A DNA stretch of 64,000 bases from Urechis unicinctus (Eukaryota; Annelida; Polychaeta; Xenopneusta; Urechidae). The notes below the pieces were generated by a model. It made no database searches. It saw only the letters and a list, made by a program, of their open reading frames with translations, and was not told where the DNA came from. The translations under genes were made by a program, and so were the position numbers. Location: assembly GCA_034190875.2 (NCBI GenBank), contig CM067349.1:34781071-34845070 (forward strand), given 5' to 3'. This document shows, in pieces, positions 1-11,935 of this stretch; position 1 is the first letter of the stretch, and the number at the start of each line of letters is the position of its first letter.

Positions 1-850
1 GACAAAGATGGAATGGTCAATAAAGAAAATATATTTCTCTTCTGTGGCTCATAACTCTTTATAATGTGGCAAATGACCTCAAAAAACAGTTCTCCCTAGA
101 ACACTATACAGAGTAGCAGAAATTTGATTGCATTTAAGACCGTGGTTAAAAAAGCACTTATCACATTCATGTTAAGTTAAAGTAAGTCACGGCCAAGAAA
201 GCATAACTATCAACAATATTCGTGCGCGTCTGAGTCTGGATATTAGCTGGACTTAAGACAGATCAAAACGAACAACCGTTGTAATGGTGGATACGTTTGC
301 TCAGCAATTAAAGGAACATTCCGCGTCAATGAATGCAGCGGATATGTCACTTATCACTTGATCGACCACACAAAATAGCACCATGAACGCTTATTTACAT
401 CAGGCATAAGACACATTCAACTTAACTATGGTTCAATTATTGGATGCCAACATTGGGGTTTGTATGAATTCTAGCAACCTGAAAGTTGAAAGGGCTGTGG
501 CGCATGATATGCTGATGCTGTAGGCAATTACAATAACACTGACAAGACTTGTTAATGCAACTGTAACGGCTTTTCGGCATTCGATATTGCGATTATAACC
601 CTATTTTGCAAATGTCTTTAGAGGATCTTGGACAGCCATATTTACTCATTATCTAGCGACTCAATGAGATATATCACGTCGAATAATATCTAATAAAAGC
701 GTGGACTATGTGCAGTAGATTAACGTTCAGTCTCACGTGTGCATTCATATGCTTCAGATAAAGTTCCACATGATTAATTTAATTATCCATGACTCATTAT
801 ATAATAATGAAATCGTGTCGAAAATCTATTTTACCATCTGGTTTTGTATT
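1..850 (+). repeat. Dispersed repeat R1, copy a (left end cut off)
   Basis: R1 is an unrecognised interspersed family defined here by comparing copies. Shared landmarks run in order: a segment ending in 'gtggcaaat', then 'tttgattgcatttaagac', then 'gttaagttaaagtaagtcac', then an 'aatgcagc...atatgtcactta' segment, then 'tctcacgtgtgcattcat'. Other copies are at 1,560, 7,577, 17,990, 42,460, 44,040, 48,033 and 60,958. No terminal repeats, target-site duplications or coding capacity were found. The counterpart in block B is 42,527-43,350. Confidence 0.75.
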
Positions 851-1559
851 AAGGTCGCCATAACATTTACCTAAGTGGTTCAAATGCAAAACAGAAGATT
901 CAATGGAAGATATATATCGGCATCTGCTTTTAATTAGCAAAGCTAGCATTTCGACTAATCTTAATTATAAGAAGGGGGACATAAAGTCGGTTTTCATGGC
1001 GTCTTTGTCATTGAGCTAATGGCGTACAGCTTGCCACTACGAGGAATATACTCCTTGCGACTGCAATAAAGCAAATGTCATGTGTAAAAAATCCGTCGGT
1101 CAATCAATCCAAACGCAATGTATATGTATGCATATAAATTGAACTGCAAGAAAAGGTATGAGTGAAGAAGCAATGCTGCTAAAACCGTCAGATTGGATTC
1201 AGGTGGATTTGAATACAGTAATCATATGGCGCCGGCATTTTGTAGCGTAAATACTGATTTGCAAATGGAAAAGTATCAAGGGTTATGTTGCGCTTGTCTG
1301 TTGTTTTCGTAAGGTAAGTGCAATTTTGACACTGCCTACTTCTACTTACTGCAGTTTTATTTGACTGTAGAATGGTTAGAGGTTCAAGATTTTAAAGGTC
1401 ATCTATAGTCATACGGCTAAATAAAATTAATCGATTTGGAAACCATACGCTTGCAAATACTCCTATAAGAACTACAAAGAATTAAACGCTATATAATTTG
1501 TTATGCCTGCCCTATTCCTCGTGGACCTTTTTTATATATAATAATTCATCAGACGCGAT
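851..1559. other. A/B-shared segment, no gene seen
   Basis: This segment pairs with about 43,380-44,040 in block B. The shared phrase 'catatggcgccggcatttt' (around 1,224 and 43,740) is unusually well kept. There is no open frame of note, no RNA gene and no repeat structure beyond the block duplication. Confidence 0.6.
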
Positions 1560-2030
1560 AAGTATGGTCGCTAACATGTGCCAAAGCTCTCACTCACTTG
1601 CATCCTTGTGTCGGTTTAGCTTTCTGAATGTTGAAAAGCATATGCGAGTTAGGTGCTTTTTAAGAAGTGGCCAATTCAGGAACTATATTGCTGTTTTATT
1701 GGTCACGAATCCTTTGTGGCAATTTGATTGCATTTGAGCTAGTGGTAGACGAAGCGACAATCATATTAGAGCCGGGTTAATGTCGGCCACCGCAGAGAAA
1801 GCAAATCCATCATCAGTTTTAGCTAGCGTCAATGTGTAGATATCACCTGGAATGAATACGTAACACAACGAGTAACCATGATAGATATGTTTGGCACAAT
1901 AACATGTGTATAAGACAACACATTGTCTGTTCAAATCTTGAAGCGTGTCGTTGTAATAAGAAACGAATTGCAGCGTGTATACCAGATGAAACAAACAAGC
2001 ACGTTGTTGTTATCGTAGTCATTCATTTAA
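1560..2030 (+). repeat. Dispersed repeat R1, copy b
   Basis: This copy carries the R1 landmarks 'ctctcactcacttgcatc', 'gttgaaaagca', 'gtggccaattcaggaacta' and 'atatcacctggaatgaata'. It lies only about 1.6 kb from copy a, and the same two-copy spacing is kept in block B (42,527 and 44,040), so the local pair predates the block duplication. A 79-codon open frame on the plus strand (1,498-1,737) runs through it but is not kept as a frame in the other R1 copies. Confidence 0.75.
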
Positions 2031-2369
2031 CAACTGAATACAACATGCGCAATAATGATTCAATTATCAAAAAGCAGTGAGAATATTCAGGTAGATGCTG
2101 GTGCCATTTGAACGTTAAACGTGGCGTGAATCCATTATGTGGAGAGAGTGAGTGTCATTCTTCTGTTACATTTTGTATAACGAGAAATATGCGAGCCTTT
2201 CCGAACGACCATGAAAGTGCACTTAACAATTGTGTGTTCAGCGTGATAACTGTATTTATTTGCCCTAGGCAGCGCCTGTGAAAACGCATCCGATCTACTT
2301 CGGCAATGGACTAAATCATGCAGTACACTCCACGCCGAAAACGTAGAGAGAATAGATGCGAGATAACTA
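2031..2369. other. A/B-shared segment, no gene seen
   Basis: Pairs with about 44,470-44,830 in block B. An 82-codon minus-strand frame here (2,135-2,383) has a 65-codon partner at 44,636-44,833, but the two translations diverge heavily and the lengths differ, so coding is not supported. Confidence 0.55.
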
Positions 2370-3070
2370 TAAATTTGGTTCATTATTTACAGTAATCATT
2401 AGTGTTTTTCTCGCTGTCTACACCTTGGGTTATTTATTTTGGTGGATACATTTTACACATGATATGGTTTTTTGACATAATGTTCGATGAACCTCCCCAT
2501 ATAGGTGTCAAGCAAATATATATGATATACGCATGCGGGCGAAAACAGCATCTAAGAACTCTTTGGAATGAATCGTTAAAGAACATCAATGCTCAACTCC
2601 ATACTGACAAATTCCAAAATTCTGCTTTGATCCAAGCAGATGACATAGATACTGGTAAATTGCAACACACTAATTTGTTACCTTTGACTCTTCTTTTGAG
2701 ATGCCACGCCCTTTTCGCTTCGTTTTGCTGACAACAGAATGTGAATAATTGTTACATAGCTTGTGTACTTTATGCAATACATTGATTTTCCTATTCTTGA
2801 CACAATATGAAGGTTTATGTCAACATCAGCAGTTGCGCTGCAAGAGTTTGTGTCACAAGTGTGGGCTGGGTTAAAGGTGTATAATTGCAGTTTAATATAT
2901 TATATGCAATGCTGTATGTCTATCATTATCTTGCTCGGCCAGTTGGCAGGACACATAATCGTATCATTCACATCCTGAATGAATGCACCCATAGGGGCCT
3001 TGACTCTATTAATAAACTGCTAGATATTAAACGACATCGGCCTAAAAACTGTTATACATGTCTCCCATAA
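2370..3070 (+). repeat. Dispersed repeat R4, copy 1
   Basis: R4 is an unrecognised family with three copies: here, its block-B partner at 44,830-45,545, and a more diverged one at 56,450-57,130 inside a B-only insertion. Shared landmarks are 'ctaagaactct', 'ttacctttgactcttctttt', 'gagatg', then 'ggcaggacacataatcgtat'. A 109-codon frame (2,402-2,731) is broken in both other copies, so it is treated as chance. Confidence 0.75.
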
Positions 3071-3865
<795 letters not shown>

Positions 3866-5284
3866 GAATATTCTGATTTCATGCAATATAGTAAGGACTG
3901 ATGTATTTTGGTGATCTATAAAAAGGTATTTGTTGATAGGTCACTATGGGTAATACGTCACCGGGTAATTGCAAATATCGAACTGTGTTGCGGGTGGTTC
4001 TGCTGTAGCGTGCCCAATGCTGTTAGCAAGGAAAGCCACGATTGAGCGTTTTTTGATACATCATTGATTGTAACAAAGTGGCGTAATTATAAAGCATTAG
4101 CATACGTTGTTTTTATGCGGCTGTTCATCCGTCAAATTGTATGCACTTTATTGGTATGTTCTTCTAATCTGACGGGCTTTAAACAATAGCGATTGAAAAC
4201 ATTGTCACCTCTTCAATGTTCCTTAGTTAGTAACCAGGTCAATGATGTATAATGTCCGTCGTAAGAAAAAGATAGGAGATATGGAGTTTGCATTGTTACC
4301 TTGTTATCATCATTATCGGCATTGAATCTGGATACGTCATTACCAACCATCTACACGAATGGTCAAAGGATACTACTAGATCTTCAAAACGGGTGTATGA
4401 TTCCTGCATGACAAATTAATTTTTTCGGGGCCTGTGTAATACATAAGCTCTTAATGAAATCCGATTTATAAATATGCAATAAAGAGTAGACATCTCATAC
4501 TAATGAGATAATGCGAGTGATTCTGTTTGGAGATATACCTATTACATACCGGTGTGGCTTCAAAACGACATTAAGGAGTGAGTGCAAATTGCAGTTTTCT
4601 GATTATTAAAACCTATTCATCGTAATTGTGTATGCAATTCCTGTCAAGTTAGTATGCACAAAATAGGGATATTTATTAATTAATAGGGCTTCAGAATGAT
4701 TAATATTTCATTTAATCTAGTCGAAAGTGAACAACAGGAGGACCGTACGCAACAGGGGTCTTGGTCACTTTTGCACTGTGTGGTTGTTAGTCTCAATTAC
4801 ATATCCTCTCGTTCCTACCACCAACTATTACAATGTCAATCATAACAGATGATGTACTGTTAATGTTATATCCGAGTTCCGTCAGAGGACGGCAACAAAA
4901 TGTGCCACGTACCATAATACAGAAATGCAGTAATACGCATGATATTAACGTTACCGATTATTGCTTCATTTTCATGGATTGTATTAATGATATAACCCGA
5001 TACAATACTTCGAACATACATTAAACAACTACTCACTTGTTATTCACTTCTATGAAAGCATTATGACCTTGACATTTGTTTTTATTTTAGCGCTGTGGGT
5101 ACCAGTCAATGGTTGTTTGTCAACAAAACTGCTAAATAAATAGAAACAACTTCCGGACAGAATGATTCTGCTGCTAAATGGGATGCCTTGATTGCCTGCG
5201 CTCTCTAATGATGAACTCAGTGGAACTCATTGAAACACGACTCAAATCTACATGTGAAGTGTTTCGCTCGGTGCTGAGTCATTT
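3866..5284. other. A-only segment, no gene seen
   Basis: This segment is absent from block B, which passes from its TA tract almost directly to the match at 47,275. Positions 3,880-4,040 resemble 38,165-38,330 (shared 'gatctataaa', 'ataggtca', 'aatgatgt/actgatgt'), so part of it is dispersed repeat. The rest, 4,040-5,284, holds no recognisable gene or structure. Confidence 0.6.
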
Positions 5285-5838
5285 GCAGATGAACCATTGC
5301 AGATTTAGAATTTGGGATAATTGCTCACCGGAAAGAAATACGGAATATTTACCAATAGTTAATTATTGTGAAGGAACGAATAAGATTATGTCAATGCCAG
5401 TTAAACATTACGTATAGTGCATTGTGGTGCGCATTATATTCAACTATCAGCAAGAACGGATTGATGATTGCCTAGTAAGTGTCATAAAACGTCGGTATGA
5501 CATGACTTTAATATTTCTTGGGCACTTGCGGCTGCATTTCTGCATTCGAACGTTTGATTGCATTGTTTACCTGCAATTCATGTTTGGTGCCTATAAATGC
5601 AATGGATAAGCGCTTGCGCCAAAACGTACAGATATATATGAATATATGTTGAATTGATGCTGAATTTGCCATTTATTAACATGCACATCGATACGAGTAG
5701 AGCCTAGGATTGAAGTTTGCAAAGACAAAAAATATTCATTCTCCATCACTACATTTATGACAAGATATTTAGGATCGGGAAAGCTTCCCAACTCAGCAGG
5801 TTTGTATATGCTGTCCAAACAGACCATGTGGCGTCGCG
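5285..5838. other. A/B-shared block, well conserved
   Basis: Pairs with 47,275-47,823 at about 90% identity in the stretch counted. Two short frames occur in both copies: plus 5,424-5,609 (61 codons; B partner 47,409-47,639, 76 codons) and minus 5,591-5,845 (84 codons; B partner 47,563-47,805, 80 codons). The two overlapping frames on opposite strands are conserved about equally, which fits recent common ancestry of the DNA rather than coding. No family was recognised. Confidence 0.55.
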
Positions 5839-6326
5839 TTGCCACGAATCTTAGTATGGTTTTATTTTCAAATGATTCTTACAAAGAGAGGATTGTGTGT
5901 TATAAGAATTGTTATTCGTTGTAAATTATTGTACGAAAAAAACTCCCGTGCTAATTGGAATTCGATAATTTTTAGGGCATGCGTCGGTGCGAAGTGTATT
6001 AAGAAGCCTTCATTGAATGGCATATTGACAGATATGTATAGCTGATATTAACTGGCACAGCCCACGTAACATCAGAACAGCCTGAACACGGACAACGGTA
6101 GTGACACTGGCAGTGCTATGGGAAGCACTACACTATCAGGTCAAATAAGTTATTACACACCTAGACAATGAATACATCAGTTTTTATAATCATCTGTAAA
6201 AGGATCAAAGCATATATTTGCCGACCATTATCGCGGAAATGAACATGCCTCTTTCATTCGTCAAGAATTAGCTTGATTTTACCAATTTTCCTGGAAACTT
6301 CCGACATTTGACATTACTCTTTACTT
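5839..6326. other. A-only segment, no gene seen
   Basis: About 490 bp missing from block B, where 'gtggcgtcgc' is joined directly to 'ttagaaaagtagtgat'. No coding or structural signal was seen. Confidence 0.6.
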
Positions 6327-6839
6327 AGAAAAGTAGTGATTTTGTGTGGCTTGCTCTAAAGCCTTAGGATAATATTTTTCACAATAGAACGACGCATTTA
6401 TTGGGTTATAGTTGTACAGACACGTACTGAAAATTGCGAACAATGCTGAATGATTAATCTTTTAAACAACCACCATGCCCAAATCATGTGTATTGGATTT
6501 CTTATGTCCCCATAATTACAGGACCGCGCCCTAATTGAAATACGAATGCACCCGTGTTACTTGTGCTGGATAAATGTTCATTGGATCAGAACGAGCGAAA
6601 TTGAAATTGACCCCTCTGGTTATGAGAGCAATATACATTACAACTCTCCATTACATCAGTGCGCTATACTCTCCATGCCGACTATCCATGGAAATAAAGT
6701 CAAGCAATAGCGGCCTAATAGAGCAATCTAGATCACTGTACAATGCATATTCCTACTCCGCCAGCACCTTCCATATGGTCAATCTGCGGGATAAACGAGT
6801 AGTTTCAGCCGTATATGGGCTTGGGGGCGCAGAGGGTGG
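6327..6839. other. Partly A/B-shared segment before R3, no gene seen
   Basis: Positions 6,327-6,537 pair with 47,824-48,033; after that block B skips to the equivalent of 7,850. The tail, including 'gaatgcacccgtgttac', resembles 16,920-16,945 and 60,270-60,290, so the segment belongs to the same old family as the sequence left of R3 elsewhere. Confidence 0.55.
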
Positions 6840-6840
6840 G
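6817..6840 (+). other. Potential G-quadruplex motif, copy 1
   Basis: Four G-runs of at least three (GGG, GGGGG, GGG, GGG) separated by loops of 3, 6 and 1 bases in an otherwise AT-rich setting. Related G-rich tracts sit at 17,402 and 60,862, each just upstream of an 'accaagctttt/acaaagctttg...gcagc..cgcac' type sequence. Folding is a prediction from the motif only. Confidence 0.6.
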
Positions 6841-7440
6841 TGATTGTTGGAGGTATAAACCAAAAAGACGACCAAGCTTTTGCTGCAGTCGCACCTCTTT
6901 TGTGAGATAGTGCCATTACTTTTTAACTGGATACTGGCACCATGTAATTTCTTTTCATTATATTTCTTAAGCGCCGCGACTGATGTTGCACGTGAATTTT
7001 AACAATTGCTATTCTCTGTAGACCTAGTTTAAAAGATATACGCACAGTATGTATGATTATATGAATTGCTTTGAGTCGTTTGTCCTCATATAGGACGGAC
7101 TAGGGACGTACTTCGGTATCAAGTTTTTCGTAGTTAGATATGATCAAACTCTGAGCTTTCTGTATTATCTGCTGCTCTAAAAGCGCTATCCGGCTATGGC
7201 CGCCACTATTCGATTGTAAAAGGGAGGTGTTCCACTCTTTGAGTGTTATTGATATGCATTTTCTGAAGAATTTGCAACTATCTCAATGACTTTGTAAATG
7301 CGTTTAATTGGTAGGTGTGTTTGTTATGCAAACCTGCCACCTGAATACCTGCACAATATGCATGGAACGTAATATGTCTGCAAATGAAGGTGCTTTATCC
7401 AACAAATACACAAATACTCAATATAACGTTACACGCCATT
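6841..7440 (+). repeat. Dispersed repeat R3, copy 1
   Basis: Matches 17,440-17,990 and, less well, 41,790-42,460. Shared landmarks are 'gcgccgcgactg', 'aagatatacgcacagtatgt', 'gattatatgaat', 'ggactagggac' and 'gttattgatatgcatttt'. In all three places R3 is followed by R1, so R3 plus R1 behaves as one composite unit of roughly 1.4-1.6 kb. No coding capacity was found. Confidence 0.7.
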
Positions 7441-7576
7441 AATTGTTATCTTTCGTGCGCCTTGTATATAACTATTAATCGCAATCACATGCCCAAACTC
7501 TCACTCATTAATTTGATATGTTTCGTGCGCCTTGTATATATCTATTAATCATAATCACATGCCCAAACTCTCACTT
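7441..7576 (+). repeat. Two-copy tandem repeat, period about 70 bp
   Basis: The phrases 'tttcgtgcgccttgtatata' and 'aatcacatgcccaaactctc' occur twice, at 7,451 and 7,521, with only a few differences between copies. It lies at the junction of R3 and R1. Confidence 0.9.
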
Positions 7577-8470
7577 CTTTGCATTCTTGAGTCTTTATTA
7601 AGTAGTGTGATAGTTGAAAAGCGTCTGTGGGTTCAGTTCTTTTTAAGAGCAAACATTGCGCAGCCAATTAAGAAAATAAATTGCGGTTTTACTGCTCACT
7701 AATCCTAATTATGCGGCAAATAGATCGACATAAACCTGATGCGACACTTAATCTACCCATAGCAGCAATGCTTGCTCCGGTTAATTGTCCATCATCCATA
7801 TTTGCGAGCGTCAGTGAGTTGATATCAACGTGATTGGGGGGATCACGACGAGCAATTGAATCTAATGAATACATTTGTTCCAAATACAAAGGAATACTGA
7901 GTGTCACTGAATGCAGCACATATGTCACTTAACATAAAACAGCACCAACAATGCCCACAAATGGGTCAGACATATGATACGTTGCTGATGATAAACTATT
8001 TTATGTCAACAGAGCTTTAAGTTTGAACCGAAAAATTATATAACCGTGAAAGTCGACAGTAATGGGGCGCTGGCGTGTGGTACTCTGTAAAAGGAGACAT
8101 CTTCGTGGCAAAGCTATTAGGTGATTGTGTACACTGACACTTTATAACTCGATCCGATGTACTTCCAGTTGCATAACTTTGCTCATAGCAACTTCGCAGG
8201 AGTGTTCCATTTTCACGATCCTATTGAGCGAATAGATAGAACACAAGGGTCTATTTAAGACTCAAATGTTTAGATATTAGTTGAAACGTCTCTACATTCA
8301 TCAAATAAAGATCATATCACCATTTGCATATCTCCATTTAGGATCTTGAATAGCCATATTCAATATCAATTGACTCATTATTAAGGTACTCATGATGATA
8401 TTTCCCCAGCAAAATATCTAATAGATGCATGGACCATATGGCGTATAATGTGAGACCTGTGCATTCATTA
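7577..8470 (+). repeat. Dispersed repeat R1, copy c
   Basis: Carries 'gttgaaaagcgtctgtgggt', 'taatcctaattatgcggcaa', 'aaaggaa...tgtcactgaatgcagca' and 'gagacctgtgcattcatt' in the R1 order. The right part, from 7,850, pairs with block B 48,033-48,510; B has lost the left part. Confidence 0.75.
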
Positions 8471-9494
8471 CAACTTAAGTACTATAGCGAGTGCGTATTG
8501 AAACCCATGGTTTATTGAATTATGGCAGAATATGTCACTGTCGAGCTGGGTCCAACAATTCCAATAGCTTTTAGTAAGCTGTCTCAGATCTAACACTGTC
8601 CCAAATACACTAGTCCCCATTCGCTTGAGCCCCCACACCTCAAATGACACAACTCTCTCTGGCCCAAGAGTCTTGGGACATATCATCCATAAAACAGCTT
8701 AATTGTGGCCAGGTTTTGGCCTCTCGAATCCAATACGCCATAACAGATTGGACATTCTGAGCTCGCCTTGCAAATGCCTTTGGCTAAATCCGGAGAACGC
8801 CGACTAAACGCATATTGTTGGTTCCGCCATCGTAGTTCAGCTGAAAGGATGGGGTGCAACGCAAGAATGCGGCTCAAGATTGTTGAATGACCAGTCGTGG
8901 TACAATGGAAAATACCGAGCATTAGTGAATTTGGAAAGCGGGTTTTTTCGGTTGGAGCACTTGGCCACATGTATTGCACGCAGACTCTGAGGCAGTGGGA
9001 AGAAGCAAACCCCAAGAGCAAAGAGATGTAGACTACCAATACACCACGTTAAAAATCAACGCAACCAGTGTACCCTTTTCTTTGGAAACCTCGACCATTT
9101 TGTATCCAAACACTAATTGTCGTATCACGCACTACTGGCAGTCAATTAAAACCCAAGTTTAATTCCATGCGTGCATTACTAATTACACTGCAGAAAAGCA
9201 ACGCTGACATGTACCGTACCTAAGAAAAAAGGAATAATAACCATGAACATTTATATACTTCGTTGGGAGTTTAAAAGCAATATATGTTTCTATTTTGATG
9301 GCATTTCATGCGATTAACATAAATATGACCCAAATGTGTGATGCCTTTGTTAAGGCTTTGATGATAATAAATCGTGTTATCCTTGCGCAAATGCCGCTTG
9401 ACAATCAATGATTTATGGAAATCATAATCCGTCGTTCTTGAAAAACATGCCTCAAGGTACAATCGGTTGTCTATAGTTTCTAAATTGAACATTG
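8471..9494. other. A/B-shared block, no convincing gene
   Basis: Pairs with 48,511-49,334. A 118-codon minus-strand frame (8,683-9,039) is the longest non-simple frame in block A, but block B lacks about 85 bp (around 8,760-8,845) inside it and the frame is not kept there. No protein family was recognised. Confidence 0.55.
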
Positions 9495-9652
9495 TACATA
9501 CATATATACATACATATATACATGCATGCATACACACATACAAATATACATACATACATACAAACATACATGTGTACATACATACATAAATACATGCATT
9601 CATACATACATGCATACATACATATATACATACATACAAACATATGTATACA
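9495..9652. repeat. Imperfect (TACA)n tract at LINE 3' end
   Basis: About 158 bp of TACA repeats broken by TATA, TGCA and CAAA variants. On the minus strand it directly follows the last recognisable codons of the LINE relic. It is the short counterpart of the 918-bp tract at 49,335; the left flank 'tctaaattgaacatt' is shared by both. Confidence 0.95.
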
Positions 9653-10118
9653 GCAGGTATTTGTGCATCGCTGTTTCAAAGACAAAATCCTGCTCAGAGG
9701 CACTGAAGCTGCCAGTTAATTGTTATAAAAGGATTTAAATGTATCAATTTAACTGGCGGAATGCGGCCGGAAGTGCGTTCCACAAACTTGATGCGGCTTT
9801 TATAATCGCTCTGGCACCGCATGAAGTCATATTTGGAGATTGCGGGTTTTGTATCAAATGCTTGTTCATAGATTGAACACAAGTTAAGGATTAGAATTCA
9901 GAACTTTGTTCCAGTAGGTAGCTTGGCGCTGTTTTATTGACAGCCTTACAGGTGAGTAGAAGAATTTGGTATATAATGCGTTTTTCCACGGGAAGCCAAA
10001 GAAGGGTACGCATGATGTGTTTGATGATTACTACGTGCTTACCTTTCGAACAAAACAGGCGGCAGTATTTTCTGCGTGTTGCAGTTTTGCAATAAGCTAC
10101 GAGTAGGCTCAGTGGCAT
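9653..10118 (-). mobile_element. LINE (CR1/L2-like) relic, 3' end of ORF2, truncated
   Basis: This is the C-terminal end of a non-LTR retrotransposon reverse-transcriptase protein, read on the minus strand. A 75-codon open stretch (10,118 down to 9,891) contains the landmark LPVEKRIIYQILLLTCKA followed by APSYLLE. After a frame change, 9,798-9,747 reads AASSLWNALPAAFRQLN, which matches the family's usual 'AAPxLWNxLP' block; then comes an FETA-type terminal stretch before the TACA tract. These motifs are typical of CR1/L2-group elements in animals. The reverse-transcriptase core is missing: block B retains about 1.12 kb (50,726-51,848) that is deleted here at about 10,118. Stops and frame changes make it a dead fragment. 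Confidence 0.85.
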
Positions 10119-10425
10119 CTGATTCTAGTGCCGAGCAGCGTCATAAAAGCTGCCAAAAGCAAGAGCTACTTAGAGATAGTTATAGCAATGCATGCATGTT
10201 CGTAGAATATTGATTAATCAATCTAAAATATCATTAATGACGCCGTTTGGGTTTTATTCTTGAGAACAAGTGATCTGAACGGGGATGATGCATCATTCAT
10301 GGTAAGGTTTTTTCAAATCTATGCCTGGATGCATAGATATAACTATTGTGTTTACCAATTATCTGCCAAGATTTGTTTTTAAAAAGCCTACTTGCAAGTT
10401 TGCGGAACGCTGTTTTTATCGCCAC
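10119..10425. other. A/B-shared segment, no gene seen
   Basis: Pairs with 51,849-52,165, starting at 'gtgccgagcag'. It contains the palindromic phrase 'attgattaatcaat' and the direct phrase 'tatgcctggatgcatag' in both copies. No function was assigned. Confidence 0.6.
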
Positions 10426-10442
10426 TATATATATATATATAT
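10426..10442. repeat. Short (TA)n tract
   Basis: About 17 bp of TA, absent at the matching site in block B (about 52,165), where the A and B sequences part. Confidence 0.8.
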
Positions 10443-11522
10443 GTGTTTCTATTCCTCTAGCACATTGCAGCCTTGTATATCCGAACCCATGGTTGATAAT
10501 ATTTTCGAGGCCACTAAGAACACGGAGGATTTTGGCGGGGACGAATAGCGGGTAGTTGCATTTAAGAACAGGCACATGTTACGCAGCGTTTGCAGCCATT
10601 GTCAACATACATCCGACAAGGAGATTAAGTCCTGATTTATCAACGGCTAGACGTTAAATAAATAGTTTTACTCTGATTATTTAGGGTTGTTGACAGGCTG
10701 AAGAAAAGCAGGCCAATAAGCGTCCAGGATGTCACGTGAATCTGCGAATAGTGGCAGGCGCATAGAGGGACACGTCTGTCCCGAGCAAAGACGTCACCGT
10801 GCCGAACACGCTGACATTCCAAATAGCCTTCCTTACTAACTAATCCAGTGATTCCTTACACGTTAAATCACTGGAATATTACTATATATTTAATATGGTG
10901 TAGCTAAATGGGAGCTGGAGAGGGATGTGGATATACATATTGTTAACTATGTGATCTCCGTGTGCGCGATTCAGCAATCACCGTGCTCAAATCACCAATG
11001 CGGTTTTATGTCCCTATCATTGCGCCACTGCGTCCTCATCGAAATACTTATTCACTGTTATCAAATAATCTGTGTGGATGCACATTTGGAAAGAAATAGA
11101 GAGATTGAAGGGAATCAAATATCTCTGGTCGGCAAGTATCATATACTGGCATACATACCACCCTTTTGTATACTCACTGTTACACCACCACCTTCATGGA
11201 CCTCGATTTACTATGCTCAATGGAGCCACATACTGTATGACAAAGCTCATCGGATGTCATTCCAATTATATCCTTCCCGAAACGTATTTATGTATCAAAC
11301 TCTATAAGTGTGTCATACATTCGTGTCTCGGGAGAGTGATCTGACGGTTTTTTGGGTGACTGTCATATGACACATGGATTTATGTAAGTGCCCTATTATA
11401 TATTTAGTGGCGTGTTGGAAGATTAATCGCACACCCGGAGGTAGCCAAAGTCAGTGGTATTTGCTTGGCTCAAGGCTTAGCAAGATGCGTTATACATTAA
11501 TTAGTTTGTATATATTTTCCCA
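10443..11522. other. Mostly A-only segment, no gene seen
   Basis: Only a short stretch near 11,340-11,376 ('gtgactgtcatatgacaca') has a clear block-B match (about 52,575). A 126-codon plus-strand frame (10,927-11,307) overlaps a 90-codon frame in another phase; neither shows recognisable motifs, and neither is present in block B. Confidence 0.5.
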
Positions 11523-11935
11523 TCAACGTCTAAATCGATTCGTAATGCGCTTATCCCAAAAAAGACAGCATGGAATGTTATTTTAATGCTAAAAGAGAGT
11601 ATAACAGCATTATAAAATGTATAGCTTCAGCAATCTTGCGCATGATATACCCCTGCATAAAAAGAGTTGGAACAATACGTGAACAATATATGGCTTCCGC
11701 TTACCCACCCGGAACCATTTTGGATTGGCAAAACAGAAGTCGCGTGTATCAATCATTTACTGGAAATTGTAAGGTAAATGCAACTGATACACTGTGTTGC
11801 ATAAGAACGACAGGTATATGGGCCTTAATGCCATTTTTCCGTGCGCCGAGTTGTGAGATCGATATCGATTGAACGGCATACGTAGATTGAACAATTGCCT
11901 CATACAAGCAGTATCAAATGATCAACTTAGCGTTA
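11523..11935. other. A/B-shared segment, no gene seen
   Basis: Pairs with 52,598-52,796 and 53,035-53,280; block B has about 240 bp inserted between. A 100-codon frame (11,570-11,872) spans this stretch but is interrupted in block B by that insertion, so coding is not supported. Confidence 0.6.

Noticed and set aside
8683..8780. CPICYG-like Cys pair suggesting a zinc finger
   Set aside because: A single Cys pair without the rest of any finger pattern, in a frame not conserved in block B.
8683..9039. 118-codon minus-strand frame
   Set aside because: No recognisable motif, and the block-B copy lacks about 85 bp within it, breaking the frame.
10927..11307. 126-codon plus-strand frame
   Set aside because: Overlaps a 90-codon frame in another phase, shows no motif, and has no counterpart in block B.
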